Source: Aquatica leii
Taxonomy: Eukaryota; Arthropoda; Insecta; Coleoptera; Lampyridae
NCBI GenBank assembly: GCA_035610365.1
Contig: CM069432.1
Location: 4,774,001 to 4,838,000 of the forward strand
Length of the DNA: 64,000 nucleotides
Direction of reading: 5' to 3'
Part shown: in pieces, positions 21,440 to 32,999 of the stretch
How the letters are laid out: each line of letters begins with the position of its first letter
How positions within the stretch are numbered: position 1 is the stretch's first letter
Translations under genes and position numbers: made by a program
The notes under the pieces: model-generated
The model's database searches: none
The model's input: only the letters and a program-made list of their open reading frames with translations
What the model was told of the DNA's origin: nothing

Positions 21440-22735
21440 ATCGTCAGGACTTGGTGTTGTGCTTGGATATGTCGGACTCAGATGCCCTTATCTAATACCA
21501 ACTAAAATAGCCATCCTCTGTCACCGGTTTCTGTTTCCTCCGCGGAACCACCGTTAGGCATTACTTCACGGAGGGAGGATCTAGCTACTGCTCTTCCGTC
21601 ATGTGGTCAAAGTCAGGGCTTCTTATCTTTCCATATTTTTATTCCTGGCTCGTCTTCTTTCTATGCGACGGACTTCTTGTAGGACTTCCGTCGCAAATGA
21701 ACTAGTTGCTTCCCAAGTAGCCTTGGAGGAGAGCATAACTTCTGTTAGGGACTCTGGTTGAAGTTTATTATTAACGGCCGATTCTCAATTATTGCATAAT
21801 GTATGAAAGCGTGGGTACGCAAAGAACACGTGTTTCGCGTCTTCACATACTCCGGAAAAAGACGGGCAGCCCGGAGAATCTTCATGTTTAAACCTATAAA
21901 GGTATGCTCGAAAGCACCATTGTCCAGATATCATCTGCGTGAGGTAGTATTGACCTCGCCATGATTGCGGTTCACCCAAACATCAGCATGTGGGATGAGG
22001 CGGTACGTCCACCTACCCTTCGTTGTGTTGTCCCACAGTATTTGCCATCGTCGTATACTATTTCCTTTTTCTTGTATTCTTGGTTCTTCGGGTTTTATCG
22101 TTGTCGTTCGTTTTTGCCGATAAAGGACTTTTCGTTCTTCTGTCAGGACTTCAATAGGCAGTATCCCGGTAATAACGCACACTGCGTCTTCAGATACAGT
22201 GCGAAAAGCGCTAGCTACTCTTAAGGCACTCAATCGGTAAACTGATGCATTTGTTCTTCTCGGTTCTTGTGTTCTAAGGGCATCAGCCCAAATAGGGATT
22301 CCATACGTGAGTACTGATGTGACTACTGACGACAGTAATGCTCTCCCCTTTTGCTTTGGTCTTCCTGTATTAGGCATCAGCCGTGATAGGTTTACTGTGA
22401 CTGCCGAAGCTTTGGCACTTACGTGATCTACTTGCTGTTTGAATTTCAGTCGAGCGTCAATCATCACTCCCAAATACCAAAGATACGGTTGGGATGTGAT
22501 TTTGTGTCTTCTGATCTGCAATGTCTATCCATCCATCCACTTACGGATCCTCTCGAAAGTAGTGTCGAAGACAAAATTTATTTCCTCAAAAAGGTTTCCA
22601 ACTATCACTACAGCAACGTCATCTGCATATACTACGAGTTTGACTGCCGTAGGCATCTTCAATCGCAGAAGCCCATCGTACATGATATTCCGTAGAAGAG
22701 AACCCAAAGCTGAGGCCTGGGAAACCCCTCTTCTT
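21440..22735 (-). pseudogene. R1-clade LINE, C-terminal RT and tail, 5'-truncated
   Basis: From 22735 the minus strand reads GVSQASALGSLLRNIMYDGL (RT block 4), KLVVYADDVAVVIVG (YADD catalytic site), then from 22521 YLGVMIDARLKFKQQVDHVS, SVLTYGIPIWADALR, and SALRVASAFRTVSEDAVCVI. From about 21979 comes YYLTQMISGQWCFRAYLYRF and the zinc-knuckle region CPSFSGVCEDAKHVFF. These are hallmarks of R1-type elements, which insert site-specifically or at random through an APE endonuclease. The endonuclease and first RT blocks are gone; the start abuts a Penelope fragment. A frameshift lies near 21950-21980 and another near 22520. The 3' boundary near 21440 is approximate. Confidence 0.88.
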
Positions 22736-22737
22736 TC

Positions 22738-23165
22738 ATTTCTCGACGTTCTTGTGCTCGAGTCTAATCCGAAATTTGAATTTTTACTCTACATTTATAA
22801 AGTTACAGATCAAATCGAAAAACTTCTTTGCAAGAATGTTATTAAACCCATATTCCATTTGACAGGCAAAATCTCTCAATTTCTCCTTCTCCAAAGGACA
22901 AATTTCTTACACTTCTATTTTAAGGTGTATACCAAATTTCTTGTTTCTGTGGTTTAGTGTACATTGGTGAAACCGGTCGTTCCGTCATTACTCGCATTTT
23001 AGAACATGATCGTTGTGTAAAAAAAAGGCATATTTATAAAACTGTGATTCCGGAACATTATTTTATTACAGATCACAATATAGATTTAGATAACGCTTTA
23101 GTGATTGAAAATGTGCATTCTTTTTTAATAAGAAAATCCGAAAAAGTATAGAAATTATCAAACAC
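22738..23165 (+). pseudogene. Penelope-like element, end of RT and GIY-YIG endonuclease
   Basis: SFLDVLVLES at 22738 is the LPFLDVLV block of Penelope RT. After a deletion the linker IYKVTDQIEKLLCKNVIKPI and HLTGKISQFL appears, then at about 22950 VYIGETGRSVITRILEHDR and the tail VIPEHYFITDHNID, with a last block IEIIKHPNNFN in another frame near 23160. A frameshift lies just before VYIGETGR. The first part of the element is missing where the R1 sequence begins. The GIY-YIG arginine and glutamate positions (R, E of LEH) are still present. Confidence 0.85.
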
Positions 23166-24540
23166 CCCAATAACTTTAATGGTTATAACGACTAAAACTA
23201 ATAATAAATAATAAAACACCGTGCTACCTCTTATGGCTTTATTAACATATAAACAACACACAAACAATAAATTAGAGCGATGAACCATATACAAATTATA
23301 ACTAGGGTCGGGGTATTCTAATCGTACACTAATATTTACAATTATAATTTGAAATATAAGTTGGACGCAACAATATTTTATTTTTATATTTATAATGGTT
23401 AAATATTGAAACAAAAAAAACAGATAAACGAATCTTAAAACTAATACTTAATTAAGTTATTTAGGTACATACGTGTTATTGAATGTTAGTTATCACTTGC
23501 TGTTTGTAACTTCAGCGCATTGGGCGTGGTCATCATGTGACTTAATTGAATTACACGTTTCTCATCTGATTCATGCGATGGAAATTCTTGAAATGCATAA
23601 TAAATTTTCAAATTTTCCGTATTTATTCTGATTTGATCTAATAACCGTACAGATCCAATAACCAGAATATCGTAAACAAACGTAACGTATGATAATTCTT
23701 CATTCGAAACATCCAAACCAAATTCCATCAGACGTAACCATGAATAATTATCGATTTTCACACATGAAAATCATAATTCGTAAAGGAAATTCTTCGTAAA
23801 AGCGACGTTGTGACTAACATCAAACGTGCTGCGTAAACCATATCTTCATATCGCATTTCAAACCTCAAATTCGTAATAATGCGTACGTATCCAAACCAAA
23901 TATTCGTAACCATAAACGAAATCATACGTACACAAATCGAAAAGCATCGAATAAATCAGAAACGTAGTCGTATATCGTAACTCATAAAGAAAAACTTCCA
24001 GTTCGTACGTACCAGACAAAAAAAAAAAAACGTACACCGTAAACCATCGAAATTGTACGTATCCAAACAAATCAAATTGAACGTATCCACCAGCGTATAT
24101 CGTAGCTCATCGTAAAAAAACTAAAACGCAAAATCAAAGTTGTACTACCACGTGTACAGAACAAAGAAATCACTTATCCCTTTTAGATTACGGGTTTCTT
24201 TAACAAACAAAAGCGTAAATTTAAACGAACGAAAGCGGATAGTATTGCATACGACTAAAGCGGAATTCCACCGTACAAATTTAACATGTGGACATTTTCT
24301 GCACGCTGTGCAGGACGAACGCAAGATGGTTGATGACTTAAGAAGAAGAACCCATAACGCATGTGCAGTGCGTAAAATGCATTGCGCAAAATAATTTATA
24401 TTAACAGTGAACACAAAAATGTTAATTAAAAGCAGACGTAATCAATCGAAAAAATGTGCACGTTACATACTTCGATAAAGAAGGGCGAATAGGAACCTCA
24501 AAATCATATTGGAAATGTTTCAAATTTTAATCACTAACTA
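23166..24540. other. no recognised gene; degenerate CGTA-rich repeats at 23860-24120
   Basis: Between 23860 and 24120 related phrases recur: CGTACGTATCCAAAC-like at 23881 and 24054, and GTATATCGTARCTCAT at about 23970 and 24094. This indicates an old tandem array of irregular period. The minus-strand frame 23486-23761 contains VTFVYDILVIG, which superficially resembles a YVDD motif, but no surrounding RT blocks exist. Frames at 24140-24414 on both strands have no recognisable motif. Confidence 0.45.
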
Positions 24541-24545
24541 GTTAC

Positions 24546-24671
24546 CTTTAATTCGTCAGGAATGCCGGAAAAGTGTGTTTTTATAAAAACTAGTCCTCTC
24601 TTAACAGCTTCGTCATTAAAAGCTTTTTGAGATTTAGCAATTGCTGCAGAGGCCGTCTCTTCAAATGGTCC
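24546..24671 (-). pseudogene. exon-like segment, function not recognised
   Basis: A 42-codon open stretch reads GPFEETASAAIAKSQKAFND and continues EAVKRGLVFIKTHFSGIPDE to LK, then meets AAAG/GTAACT, a good 5' splice site, at 24546/24545. On its upstream side the frame is closed by TAA codons beyond a possible, weak acceptor TTAAAAAG at 24672. Amino-acid composition and codon pattern look protein-coding, unlike the surroundings. It may be an exon of a host gene, a pseudogene, or part of an uncatalogued element. I do not recognise the family. Confidence 0.35.
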
Positions 24672-25216
24672 CTTTTTAATAGAACATTTTTATTACCAAA
24701 TTTACTCTTATACAACAATTATGATGCATATAGTGTAGGCAAATAAATTGTTGTAAGATTTTATGCACAAGCTGGCAACGGTGCGCAAGACGTGACAACG
24801 TCTTAAAGCCGGTAAGGTAGGATATGATAAAAATAAGAATAATAAGGATACATGTACGTTAAGAATAAGAAGTTTATGTAAATTACGTTTTATGTGATTT
24901 TTTTATATTATGTAGGTATATCTTCCAATTATGGTCGTGGACAAATGATAATACATATGAATAAAATTGTGTTTATTGCATCTTTATTTCCTGACAACTA
25001 TAATTGCCCACAATAGAAAATTTATAAAACGTTCAAATTTAACTATCTTAGTTTATGTAAAAGTTAACACGACAGCATCGTATTTTACAAATGTGATTAT
25101 ATTTTGATGAATTTTTAATCGCGTATCCAATAATAAAACGTTAATGAAAATGGTCGAGCAGGCGAATCACATATAAAGCAGCGTAACTTAACAATAAGCT
25201 GCGATCCATTCATGAT

Positions 25217-25363
25217 TCATCCTTCTGAAATAATTATTTTAGCTTCTTCGACAAACGGTTGTAGATATGCTGGCAAATCAGGTGGTTTTCTATTACGCCA
25301 GTATATTCGAATTGTTTTATAACTATATTTAACACAATCATTTTGCGCTTTAATAGTAGAATT
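25217..25363 (-). pseudogene. short coding-like segment ending in a stop, function not recognised
   Basis: Between a TAG and the TGA at 25217-25219 lies a 48-codon frame with balanced composition: CVKYSYKTIRIYWRNRKPPD followed by LPAYLQPFVEEAKIIISEG. TTAAATATAG near its middle could serve as a splice acceptor, making this a terminal exon. It lies upstream, in minus-strand order, of the exon-like segment at 24546-24671 but carries a stop, so the two are not obviously one transcript. Real function or family is unknown. Confidence 0.3.
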
Positions 25364-25767
25364 GCTCTACAACTGCTTTTCTCTTATTTTTATAACTGAG
25401 GCTTTGTGTCCTTTTATTTAACAGGTATATTGGAACTTCAGTTGTGAGTAATCTGATCCAGAAAGCAAAATTATATAACGTAGTCATATACTTTATTAAA
25501 ACAGTTGTATAAAACAGTTCTAAAGTGATAAATGACAAAGCTACATAGCTATTATAAATCAATTAATATTTGTAAGGGGTGAATCTCTTATAACGAATAT
25601 GATATAAATGTTTACAAAACACTTTTATACTTATCTCATAAGCAGTCTTATAATTTTGTTGTAAGAATGTTCTAAACATCGATTTAAAAAACAATTTTGA
25701 ATAGATAACAAAATTTAATAGAACCATTTTACATTTAGAGAGCATCAACATAACTACTATAAAATTG

Positions 25768-27750
25768 AAGCTCTACTCTCGATAAGCTAAGAGATGCTAA
25801 GTTTCTGTCTACAGTTGATGTTAAATCAGCTTATTGGCAAATTCCTGTGGCCAAATCATCTCGCGAATACACTGCTTTTACGGTTCCAAATAGGGGACAT
25901 TTTCAGTTTTGCCGTATGCCTTTTGGGCTTCATAATGTGCCAGCGATTTGGCAACGTTTTATCAATCGCGTAATTGATGCTGATCTCGAACTACATGTAT
26001 TTACTTATCTTGACGACATCATTGTGTGCACTCAAACGTTTAAACAGCATTTAAACGTACTGCAAGAAGTTGTTGATCACCTCATTTCCGCCAAGATAAA
26101 TGCCACTTCTGCAAACCAGAACTACGTTACTTCGGTTATAACGTGAACTCAAAAAGTCTTTTTGTTGATCCAGAAAAAGTTCAAGATATTGTGCAAATAC
26201 CAATTCCAACGACCGTTTCTGAAATTTGTCGCATTATAGGTATGGCAGCTTGGTATCGCCGCTTAGTACCAAATTTTTCTTCTGTCATTTCACCGTTAAC
26301 AGCCTTGCTGAAAAAAAATGCAAAATTTTTGTGTACAGATCATCTTGTTTGTGCTCCGGTACTGTCGTGTCCCGATTTCTCATTGCTTTCCATTATACAA
26401 ACTGACGCTACTGGTTACGGAATTGGTGCTTTTCTTAGTCAAAAACAATCTGATGGCGAAAAAGTTATATGTTACATTAGCAAATCTTTAACCAAAAATG
26501 AAAGAAAATATAGCACTAAGGGATGAGAGTGTCTTACCGTTCTTTACGCAATTGAGAAACTTCGACCTTATTGAGAAGTTACCAAATTGACTGTCATAAC
26601 CGATCACGGTAGTCTTAAATGGTTGCATAGTATTAGAGATCCCGTTGGTCGTATTGCTAGGTGGGCCGTTCGTCTTCAGCAGTACGATTTCGATATCGTA
26701 CATCGAAAAGTTAAAGATCATATCGTACCTGATGATACTTTGTCTCGTTCCGTACCGATAATTGATAACATATGTCTCGCTGAATCCGAATGTCATCCTA
26801 CAAAAGATCGTTGGTATAATCGAATTATTACCTCTATTCGCGATTCTCCCCAAAAATTTCCGCTCTGGAGAGTCCTGGGAAATAAGTTATTTAAGCACGT
26901 TCAAGTTAAATTTTCTGAAATTGCTGATAAACATGATGAGTGGAAATTAGTTCTTCCCAAAGACAAACGCAACGCTGTAATGCAGGAGCATCATGATTCC
27001 CCTATTGCTGGTCTCGCTGGGATATCAAAAACATTTATCCGTTTGTGTGAAAAATTTTATTGGGTTAAAATGAGAACTGACGTCGCTAATTATGTAAACC
27101 GATGCAAAATCTGCCAACAAACTAAACCAAAAGAACAACACCAGGCTGGTTTGATGGGTGGAAATTTTCTTATTGATAAGCCTTGGAAAGTCTTTTGCAT
27201 GGACCTTATTGTTCCTTTGCCACGTTTTCGTCAAGGATTCTGTTATATCTTAGTCGTAACTGACTGTTTCAGCAAATTTGTTTTAACTTTTCCTCGTCGT
27301 ACCACTACCGTTCAAAAAATCATTAGACACCTTGAGATCGACGTGTTTTTAATGTTTGGAGTACCGAAGCAAATAATATGCGACAATGGGGTTCAATTTC
27401 GTAGCAAAGAATTTGCACTACTTTTAGATAACTATTGTTGCCGTGTTGCTTATACTGTCAATTACCACCCTTAGGCCAACCCTACTGAGAGAATCAGTCG
27501 AGTTCTCAAAACCATGCTTAGTTCTTACTTCAAAAATAACTATAGGGATTGAGACCCCTACGTTACCTCTGCCATACGCACTGTTAAGCACGAAGCTACC
27601 GGCATGACACCGTACTTCATAAACTTTTCTCGCAAAATGAAAGTCCCAACCAAAACATTTGATGAAAACCCCGAGGATGACAATGCTCTACTTGAATTTG
27701 CTCAATCTGAGGATAAGTTTAGTTTGGTATCACACACTTGTATTATTTAA
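25768..27750 (+). pseudogene. Ty3/gypsy retrotransposon pol (RT, RNase H, integrase), 5'-truncated and broken
   Basis: Starting abruptly at about 25771, the RT shows LRDAKFLSTVDVKSAYWQIP, FCRMPFGLHNVPAIWQRFI and FTYLDDIIVC (catalytic YLDD near 26010). The frame shifts near 26143. RNase H follows (IQTDATGYGIGAFLSQ near 26400, KYSTKG near 26510), then after a stop ITDHGSLKWLHSIRDPVGRI. The integrase has the zinc-binding H...C block ending CKICQQTKPK (27100) and the core CMDLIVPLPRF, ICDNGVQFRS and YHP near 27470, where a TAG interrupts. An out-of-phase tail reads to about 27730. LTRs, gag and protease are absent. An internal deletion removes the piece before HLVCAPVLSCPDF. The copy is inactive. 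Confidence 0.92.
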
Positions 27751-28095
27751 AGATACACGCGGTAGTTAGCGGATATCGGTTCCCATGTCACGCTGTCTCT
27801 GGGAATTAGTCAGTGTCGTATTAGCTATCCAGGAGCTTTTGCATTTAAAGCGGATTTAAAGAAATAGTGGTTGCGGCCCGTCAACTGTACTTCGTTCACC
27901 GTTTGTCCATCAAACAGCTTGCGGCCACTTGTATCCCGAAATCATCCATTCAGGTTTGGGAGCACCAGAATCGCCAGATCACGTACCATCTTCGAGATAT
28001 TGGTTTACTTCGCAACTCAAAGTTTGAAATTTAATCTTATTTATCGCTTTGCCCATACTCGAGATTATTAAGAAAGACAGGTATTATGTTTGTTC
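27751..28095. other. non-coding sequence between gypsy remnant and repeat element
   Basis: I find no gene. The frame at 27871-28071 has no recognisable motif. Composition is more GC-balanced than usual for the window, so it may be the tail of the gypsy copy or an older insertion, but nothing supports either reading firmly. Confidence 0.4.
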
Positions 28096-28199
28096 CTACC
28101 CATAGAGGAAAGTACCATAGGCCCAGGCTTGGTCCAGGCTTGGCTCAGGCTTGTACAGACTTGGGCCAGCTTTAGAAAAAGTCTGGAATGATAATCATG

Positions 28200-28370
28200 G
28201 CTCAGTCCTGGTCGCTAGGCCTGGGCCATGCTCAGTTGCCAGACCTGGGCCATTCTCAGTTGCCAGACCTGGGCCATGCTCAGTTGCCAGACCTGGGCCA
28301 TGCTCAGTTGCCAGACCTGGGCCATGCTTAGTTGCCAGTACTGGGCCACGCTTAATTGCTAAAACTAGCT
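28200..28370. repeat. 24-bp tandem repeat, about 6 copies
   Basis: The unit TTGCCAGACCTGGGCCATGC plus TCAG repeats nearly perfectly from about 28225 to 28345, with degraded copies on both sides. Because 24 is a multiple of three, it gives open frames on both strands (octapeptide VARPGPCS on the plus strand, 28151-28393). These are best seen as a by-product of the repeat, not a protein gene. Confidence 0.9.
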
Positions 28371-29174
28371 CAAAATTAAATGCCAAGAATTAAGCGTTAT
28401 TAAAACAATGGAATAAATAATTGTATGAACGTATTTACACTTTATTGTTATTACTTGTATTATGTACTATTTAAATTACATAAAGTTTTTTAATTGCTAT
28501 TTAGATCTCGTCTTAAATTAACATAACATTTAGCTAGTACAGTTATTATTCTCCATCACTAGTTCACATTCAAGTTCAACTCGTTTTGGCACCTTTTGTT
28601 TGATATTTTTTGGTTTTCTGTATCACTAGGGTCATTAACGTCACTCACACAGCTGATGTTTACACTTTGATTATTTAAACTTTGCCGATTAACATCTAAA
28701 TTAGTTTTTTTAGTCAAATTTTTTTTGGTTTATTTAACGCACGCAATCTTTAAACTCTAAAGTAAGAATCAGACATTATTACTTTTAGTAGCCTCGCCTC
28801 GTGATAATTGCGGAGTAAACAAAAGAAATTATATTTGAAGGTTTTTTCCTTCTAGTTAAAAAGTACTAACATTCAATGACTGTATAACTGAAACTCGGAG
28901 ATTTGATTCATCACCTTTACTACTCTAGCAATGAGAAAAATCTTACATTTAACTAACAGATGATGTGAACAAGGATGGCGGCTGCGCTAAACGAAAATAC
29001 CCGAATCTCGCCATACGTAACCGAACGGCTCAAGTTTCAATTCTACAATTTCGATATTATCATAACTCAACTTATTAACCAATTTTTAAAAATTTTTAAC
29101 ATTGAAAAAAAATTATTATTGCTATTTTCTTGGACAATCCAGCCTTGGCCAAGGTTGGTCAACCAGTCTTGAAC

Positions 29175-29690
29175 TAAGCTTGGGTCCCTATGGAATAGGA
29201 AGGCTAGGTTATCCAACTTGGATTCTCATGGAATAGTCAAGGATGGGTTATACAAGCTTGGGCCAAAGTTGGCTAATAATTTGCATGGCCGAAGCTGGGT
29301 CAACCAGTCTTGGCCTAAGCTTGGGTTTCCATGGAATAGCCAAGGATGGGTTATGCAAGCTTGGGTAAGAAATAGCATGGCCGAGGATGGGTCAACCAGT
29401 GTAGGACCAAACTTGTGTCTCCATGGAATGATCAAGGCTGGGTTATCCAGGCTTGGGCCAAACTTGGATTCTCATAGAATGGCCAAGGATGGGTTATCAA
29501 AGCTTGGGCCAAGCTTGGCTAATAATTTGTATAGCCGAAGCTGGGTCAACCAGTCTAGAATCAAGCTTGGGTCCTCATGGAATGACCGAGGCTGAGCTAC
29601 CCAGTCCTGGGCCAAGTTTGAGCCAATACAGGTACGTCAAACTTAGGTTTCCCAGTACTGGCCCAGGTCTGGCCCCGTTGTCTAACTCTG
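29175..29690. repeat. ~51-bp degenerate minisatellite with composite units
   Basis: Units begin TGGAATRGCCAAGGATGGGT, continue through TATNCAAGCTTGGGCCAAAC, and close TTGGNTTCTCA, giving about 51 bp. Some copies carry an extra half-unit GGCTAATAATTTGYATRGCC and GAAGCTGGGTCAACCAG. Five to seven recognisable units lie at 29187-29600, after which the array decays. Open frames at 29218-29595 and 29226-29435 are explained by the periodicity. The core CTTGGGCCA is shared with the 24-bp array at 28.2 kb. Confidence 0.85.
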
Positions 29691-29709
29691 GGGTTTCCTG
29701 TATGGGTAG

Positions 29710-30408
29710 TGCAATTTTCGTTTGTGATTCCAATTCTACACAAACTATTTTGTTTACATATTTATCTATTAAACATAATCGAATCAGAATTATCTATAAT
29801 ACGTTATAAATTGTCTTGCGAAGTTTGATTTTTTAAGTAATTACTGTTTCTAAATTTTGTCTGTTGAGATTTGCATATTTAATTTTGTAAAAAAGCAAAC
29901 AAGTAAGTCGTTTAGATTTTTTTTTCGTATGAATTTCTCATTGTTACGTAAAGGTCCGTAAAACGAGTGCTCGCCGGCGTCAACCTTTACCGTGATATTA
30001 AACTTTAATCGGTGTTGTGCATGTTTATCTAATTTTACCGCTTGTGCGCTATATAGTAATTCTTTTTTCTTTTATGCACTATTTATTCATTATAATTATT
30101 ACAATTTGTTTCTCTTATTTATTAATTTAGGCAACATGTTATCATACTTTTAAAGTTACCGCACTGCTGTTTTTTTTTATATTGTCGTATTAAAAGACTG
30201 TATGTTTATGTTTTGTTGAGATCTATTACATGATCTTAATTTTTTTTTGCTTACTCCTCATTTTTTTATTGTTATTATGTGCTGGTTATGACAACTTTGT
30301 TGGTTCGCCAAAGCTTGTTAACTTTTAGTGTCCAGTCTCCATTACTATTATTGAACCTGGCGCCCAAAAAAAACAAAATATTGTATTTATCCACACCCTC
30401 ACAACGAG
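29710..30408. other. non-coding AT-rich DNA with a possible LTR end
   Basis: No gene is seen. At 30351-30365 TGAACCTGGCGCCCA resembles the LTR-end/primer-binding-site junction of some gypsy elements, but there is no gag or pol next to it, so I do not annotate an LTR here. Confidence 0.35.
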
Positions 30409-30731
30409 TTAGTTAGCAAGTTCTATGTTTCTACCCGACCAGTAGTAACAATCTTCTATAACGTTTTTTAACAATGGATGTTTCATAGTTTCTTTAATAT
30501 TTTTTAAATGTAAACCACTACCTAAGTGTTGTTTTACATGGTACTTTTTAGTAGTACCGATCTAAAATAATACATATACTAGTAATTAAAAGCATTTAAA
30601 TTAAGACAATACAAACTTACTGATTTTGAACAAACTTGACCAAAAAGGTTTTCCCTGTCGGTTGTTAAATTATTGTCCAATTTACTCCACTTGTAATAAA
30701 TTTCAAATTTTGATTTTTTATTACGTGTCAT
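30409..30731 (-). pseudogene. hAT transposase N-terminus with zinc finger, two exons and a 59-bp intron
   Basis: ATG at 30731-30729 opens exon 1 (30621-30731, 37 codons): MTRNKKSKFEIYYKWSKL and on to FGQVCSKS. A perfect donor GTAAGT follows at 30620-30615. The acceptor TATTATTTTAG ends at 30562, so the intron is 59 bp and phase 0. Exon 2 (30409-30561) reads IGTTKKYHVKQHLGSGLHLK and continues NIKETMKHPLL. Across the junction the residues form a C2H2/BED-like finger (C...K-x-H-V-x-x-H-L-x-x-x-x-H) typical of CGBP1-like hAT transposases, with the first Cys replaced by Gly. A TAA at 30409-30411 ends it early, so this is a truncated or decayed start of a transposase. Splicing is inferred from sequence only. 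Confidence 0.6.
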
Positions 30732-30734
30732 TTT

Positions 30735-32877
30735 TTAAAATTTACTCACGGCACAACAGCAATAAACTATTACAGTATGACAATATCACAAGTATTTATA
30801 ACAAACAAAGAATATTTTAGTCATGTGTTTTAGTCAATTAGGGAATCCCACCGGACAGAATTAAAATTATCTCTATTTGTTTGCTTTACTTAGGTACTGA
30901 ATAGACCTGTAAAACATGATTCATTCCGAAATTCTTCCGGTTTTGTAAATAATGTTCTGTTAAGTCTGTCATTGTACATAATCCTAGTATAAATTCTTAC
31001 AATAGTTCTTCTCTATAAGCGGCTTTTGTATTTAATCTTTTCTGGAAACCATTGTTTAACAAAATATGAAAATCCCTGTTGTTATTTATAGGTTCGTGGT
31101 AAGACCTTTTAAGCAAAAAATGTTAATTATATTATTGTACGTAATTTAAGTAAAATTCTGCAATGCGTTATTGTCATCTACCTATTAAAACACTGTTTAC
31201 ATAAACTTTTCAAAATTTATATGTAAAAAGGCAATATAAAATAATACACTTTAAAAAGGTAAAAAAGACAAAAAGTTACACAAAAAGGCAAAATAGGCAG
31301 GCTCCAGGCATTTGCCTGACTGTTCGCTCTTTAATTATCACGAATATATCTTATTATTAATATCATAAAATAGTTTAATTTTTACAAGAATTTGATGTTG
31401 CTATATTCCTAAACGTATAATGCCATATTACCCATGATATGGGGTAATATGGCAATTAGGCATTACTAAGCATTTGTGCTTGGAAAATTTTGTCTGTGGG
31501 AACATCGCAACGAACGAAACATTTTGTCCGGATTTACTTGATGAGGCAGTGGATGTGGATGTTGTATTTTTTAGTAACATAGATTTTTGATGCCACCAAA
31601 AAAGACTAAAAAAACCCTGTTCTTACTTATGTCACCATTCAAAATTTTTTTCAATAAACTCAAAGAGAAGTAATTTTAAAAACTATATTTATGCTGCATA
31701 TATTTGTGTTGTATACTAATAAAAGTTTTGTTAAAGAATAAAAAAGCATAAAAAAACTAATATTAAGGATATAGTCCGTATAAACTGCATAAATTAAAAA
31801 AAAAGCGTATATGTACTATACTTGTTTTAAATGTTGTAATGTATTTAAATTTATGGCACAATTTACGGTTGTCAACAAACTCGAATACGTTTTAAAATAT
31901 TTATAAGCGTAAATACGAAAATTAATGACAGACGTTCAAGAATCTGATTAAATGTAGAACGGTGCCAAACTTTATGCCGAGTGCAACAACCGTTATGCAC
32001 TTTTATTTACCCCGCAAAATCTCACGTCGACCTTTTCAATACGGATTAAATAATTTTACGTTAAATTCTTGTGAAGTCAGCGATATTAATATAATTAAGT
32101 TTATATAGGTCGTTCGTTTAAAATTGTATCGGTTGCACATTTAAGCTTTTAATTCACGTACTTTGAAATGAAATCGAAAAGTCAATAGCAGTTAAAATTA
32201 AGGAAGTGGGTTGTGAAACACCCACACGTTTTAAAAAAGATTTATTGTTGAAAAGAAAAGTCCTTGTAAGCTATACGAAATGCCTATTAGATAATTCAAA
32301 AGAATGTAACAATCAATTTGTCTTCGAGGCCACAAACCTTTTGTTTTATCATATTTCAGGCATTGCATGAAAATCAAAAAACAGCACATATATAGAACAC
32401 CCAATCAGATAGAAATGGCGTTGAACTGTAATATTATTATAATTATAAAAGACTTGACATAGTTTGTGTTGCAGTATTTAATTGAAGAAATCAATAAACC
32501 AATAAGGAAAAAGATAGTACCAGCAATTGTCAAATATAAAAGCAATAAAATTGTATTAATAATTTTTTAATCTAATTAGGATAATAAAATTCAGGTTTTT
32601 TTTCCGTTATTTTAAAACGCCAACTGCAAATAAACAAATCTAAACTAGGACGTTCTTGTTTAAAAACAATAAAACGTTTGATTAAGCATAACTTAAGGTG
32701 CAATGCATAGTAATTAAATGCACGCGATAATTGAATCATATCAATTAAAATATTTTAAATTTTAATCAGTGATTTTATTTAACGACCTTCTTTAAATTTT
32801 AATCTTCGAAAAATTTATTGTTTGTATTTACTTTTTATAATTGCAACGTTTATCAAATTATTCCTATATTTTAAATA
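30735..32877. other. non-coding AT-rich DNA, 2.1 kb
   Basis: I see no gene, RNA or element ends here. Composition is strongly A/T with scattered runs. The sequence ATGCCATATTACCC near 31421 and GGGTAATATGGCA near 31441 forms a short local hairpin, with no other sign of function. Confidence 0.55.
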
Positions 32878-32999
32878 TACTGGGTTTCAAATAAAATGCA
32901 CTACATAGAAGGAGTAGACGTGGAGGGTTGAAATTTTGTATGTAAAACTGTTATGTAGACAAATAAATGAAGAAGTTACCCTTCTAGGCGTGATTTATT

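Larger units (their letters stand above)
28096..29709. mobile_element. minisatellite-bearing segment bounded by 16-bp inverted repeats
   Basis: CTACCCATAGAGGAAA at 28096-28111 matches the reverse complement of TTTCCTGTATGGGTAG at 29694-29709 with one mismatch. Inside each end sits a minisatellite built on the same CCTGGGCCA/CTTGGGCCA phrase (28120-28370 and about 29175-29690), with 800 bp of AT-rich DNA between. The symmetrical placement suggests one element rather than two independent arrays. I do not find a convincing target duplication, so the mobile nature is inferred only from the inverted ends. Confidence 0.5.

Noticed and set aside
20348-21505. Open frames in the GGGCGC-rich arms (20348-20629 and 21191-21505)
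   Set aside because: They follow the subrepeat structure of the foldback arms and have no protein homology.
23486-23761. VTFVYDILVIG as a copia YVDD reverse transcriptase motif on the minus strand
   Set aside because: No other RT blocks occur around it in any frame; a chance resemblance.
24140-24414. Overlapping frames on both strands as a gene
   Set aside because: The two frames mirror each other and neither shows a known motif; a chance open stretch next to the CGTA-rich repeats.
28200-28370. CRISPR-like regular repeat
   Set aside because: The 24-bp units are head-to-tail without spacers, in an arthropod-type genome; it is a minisatellite.
30351-30365. TGAACCTGGCGCCCA as LTR end plus primer site
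   Set aside because: No internal gypsy sequence follows and no matching LTR is found; possibly a relic but unsupported.
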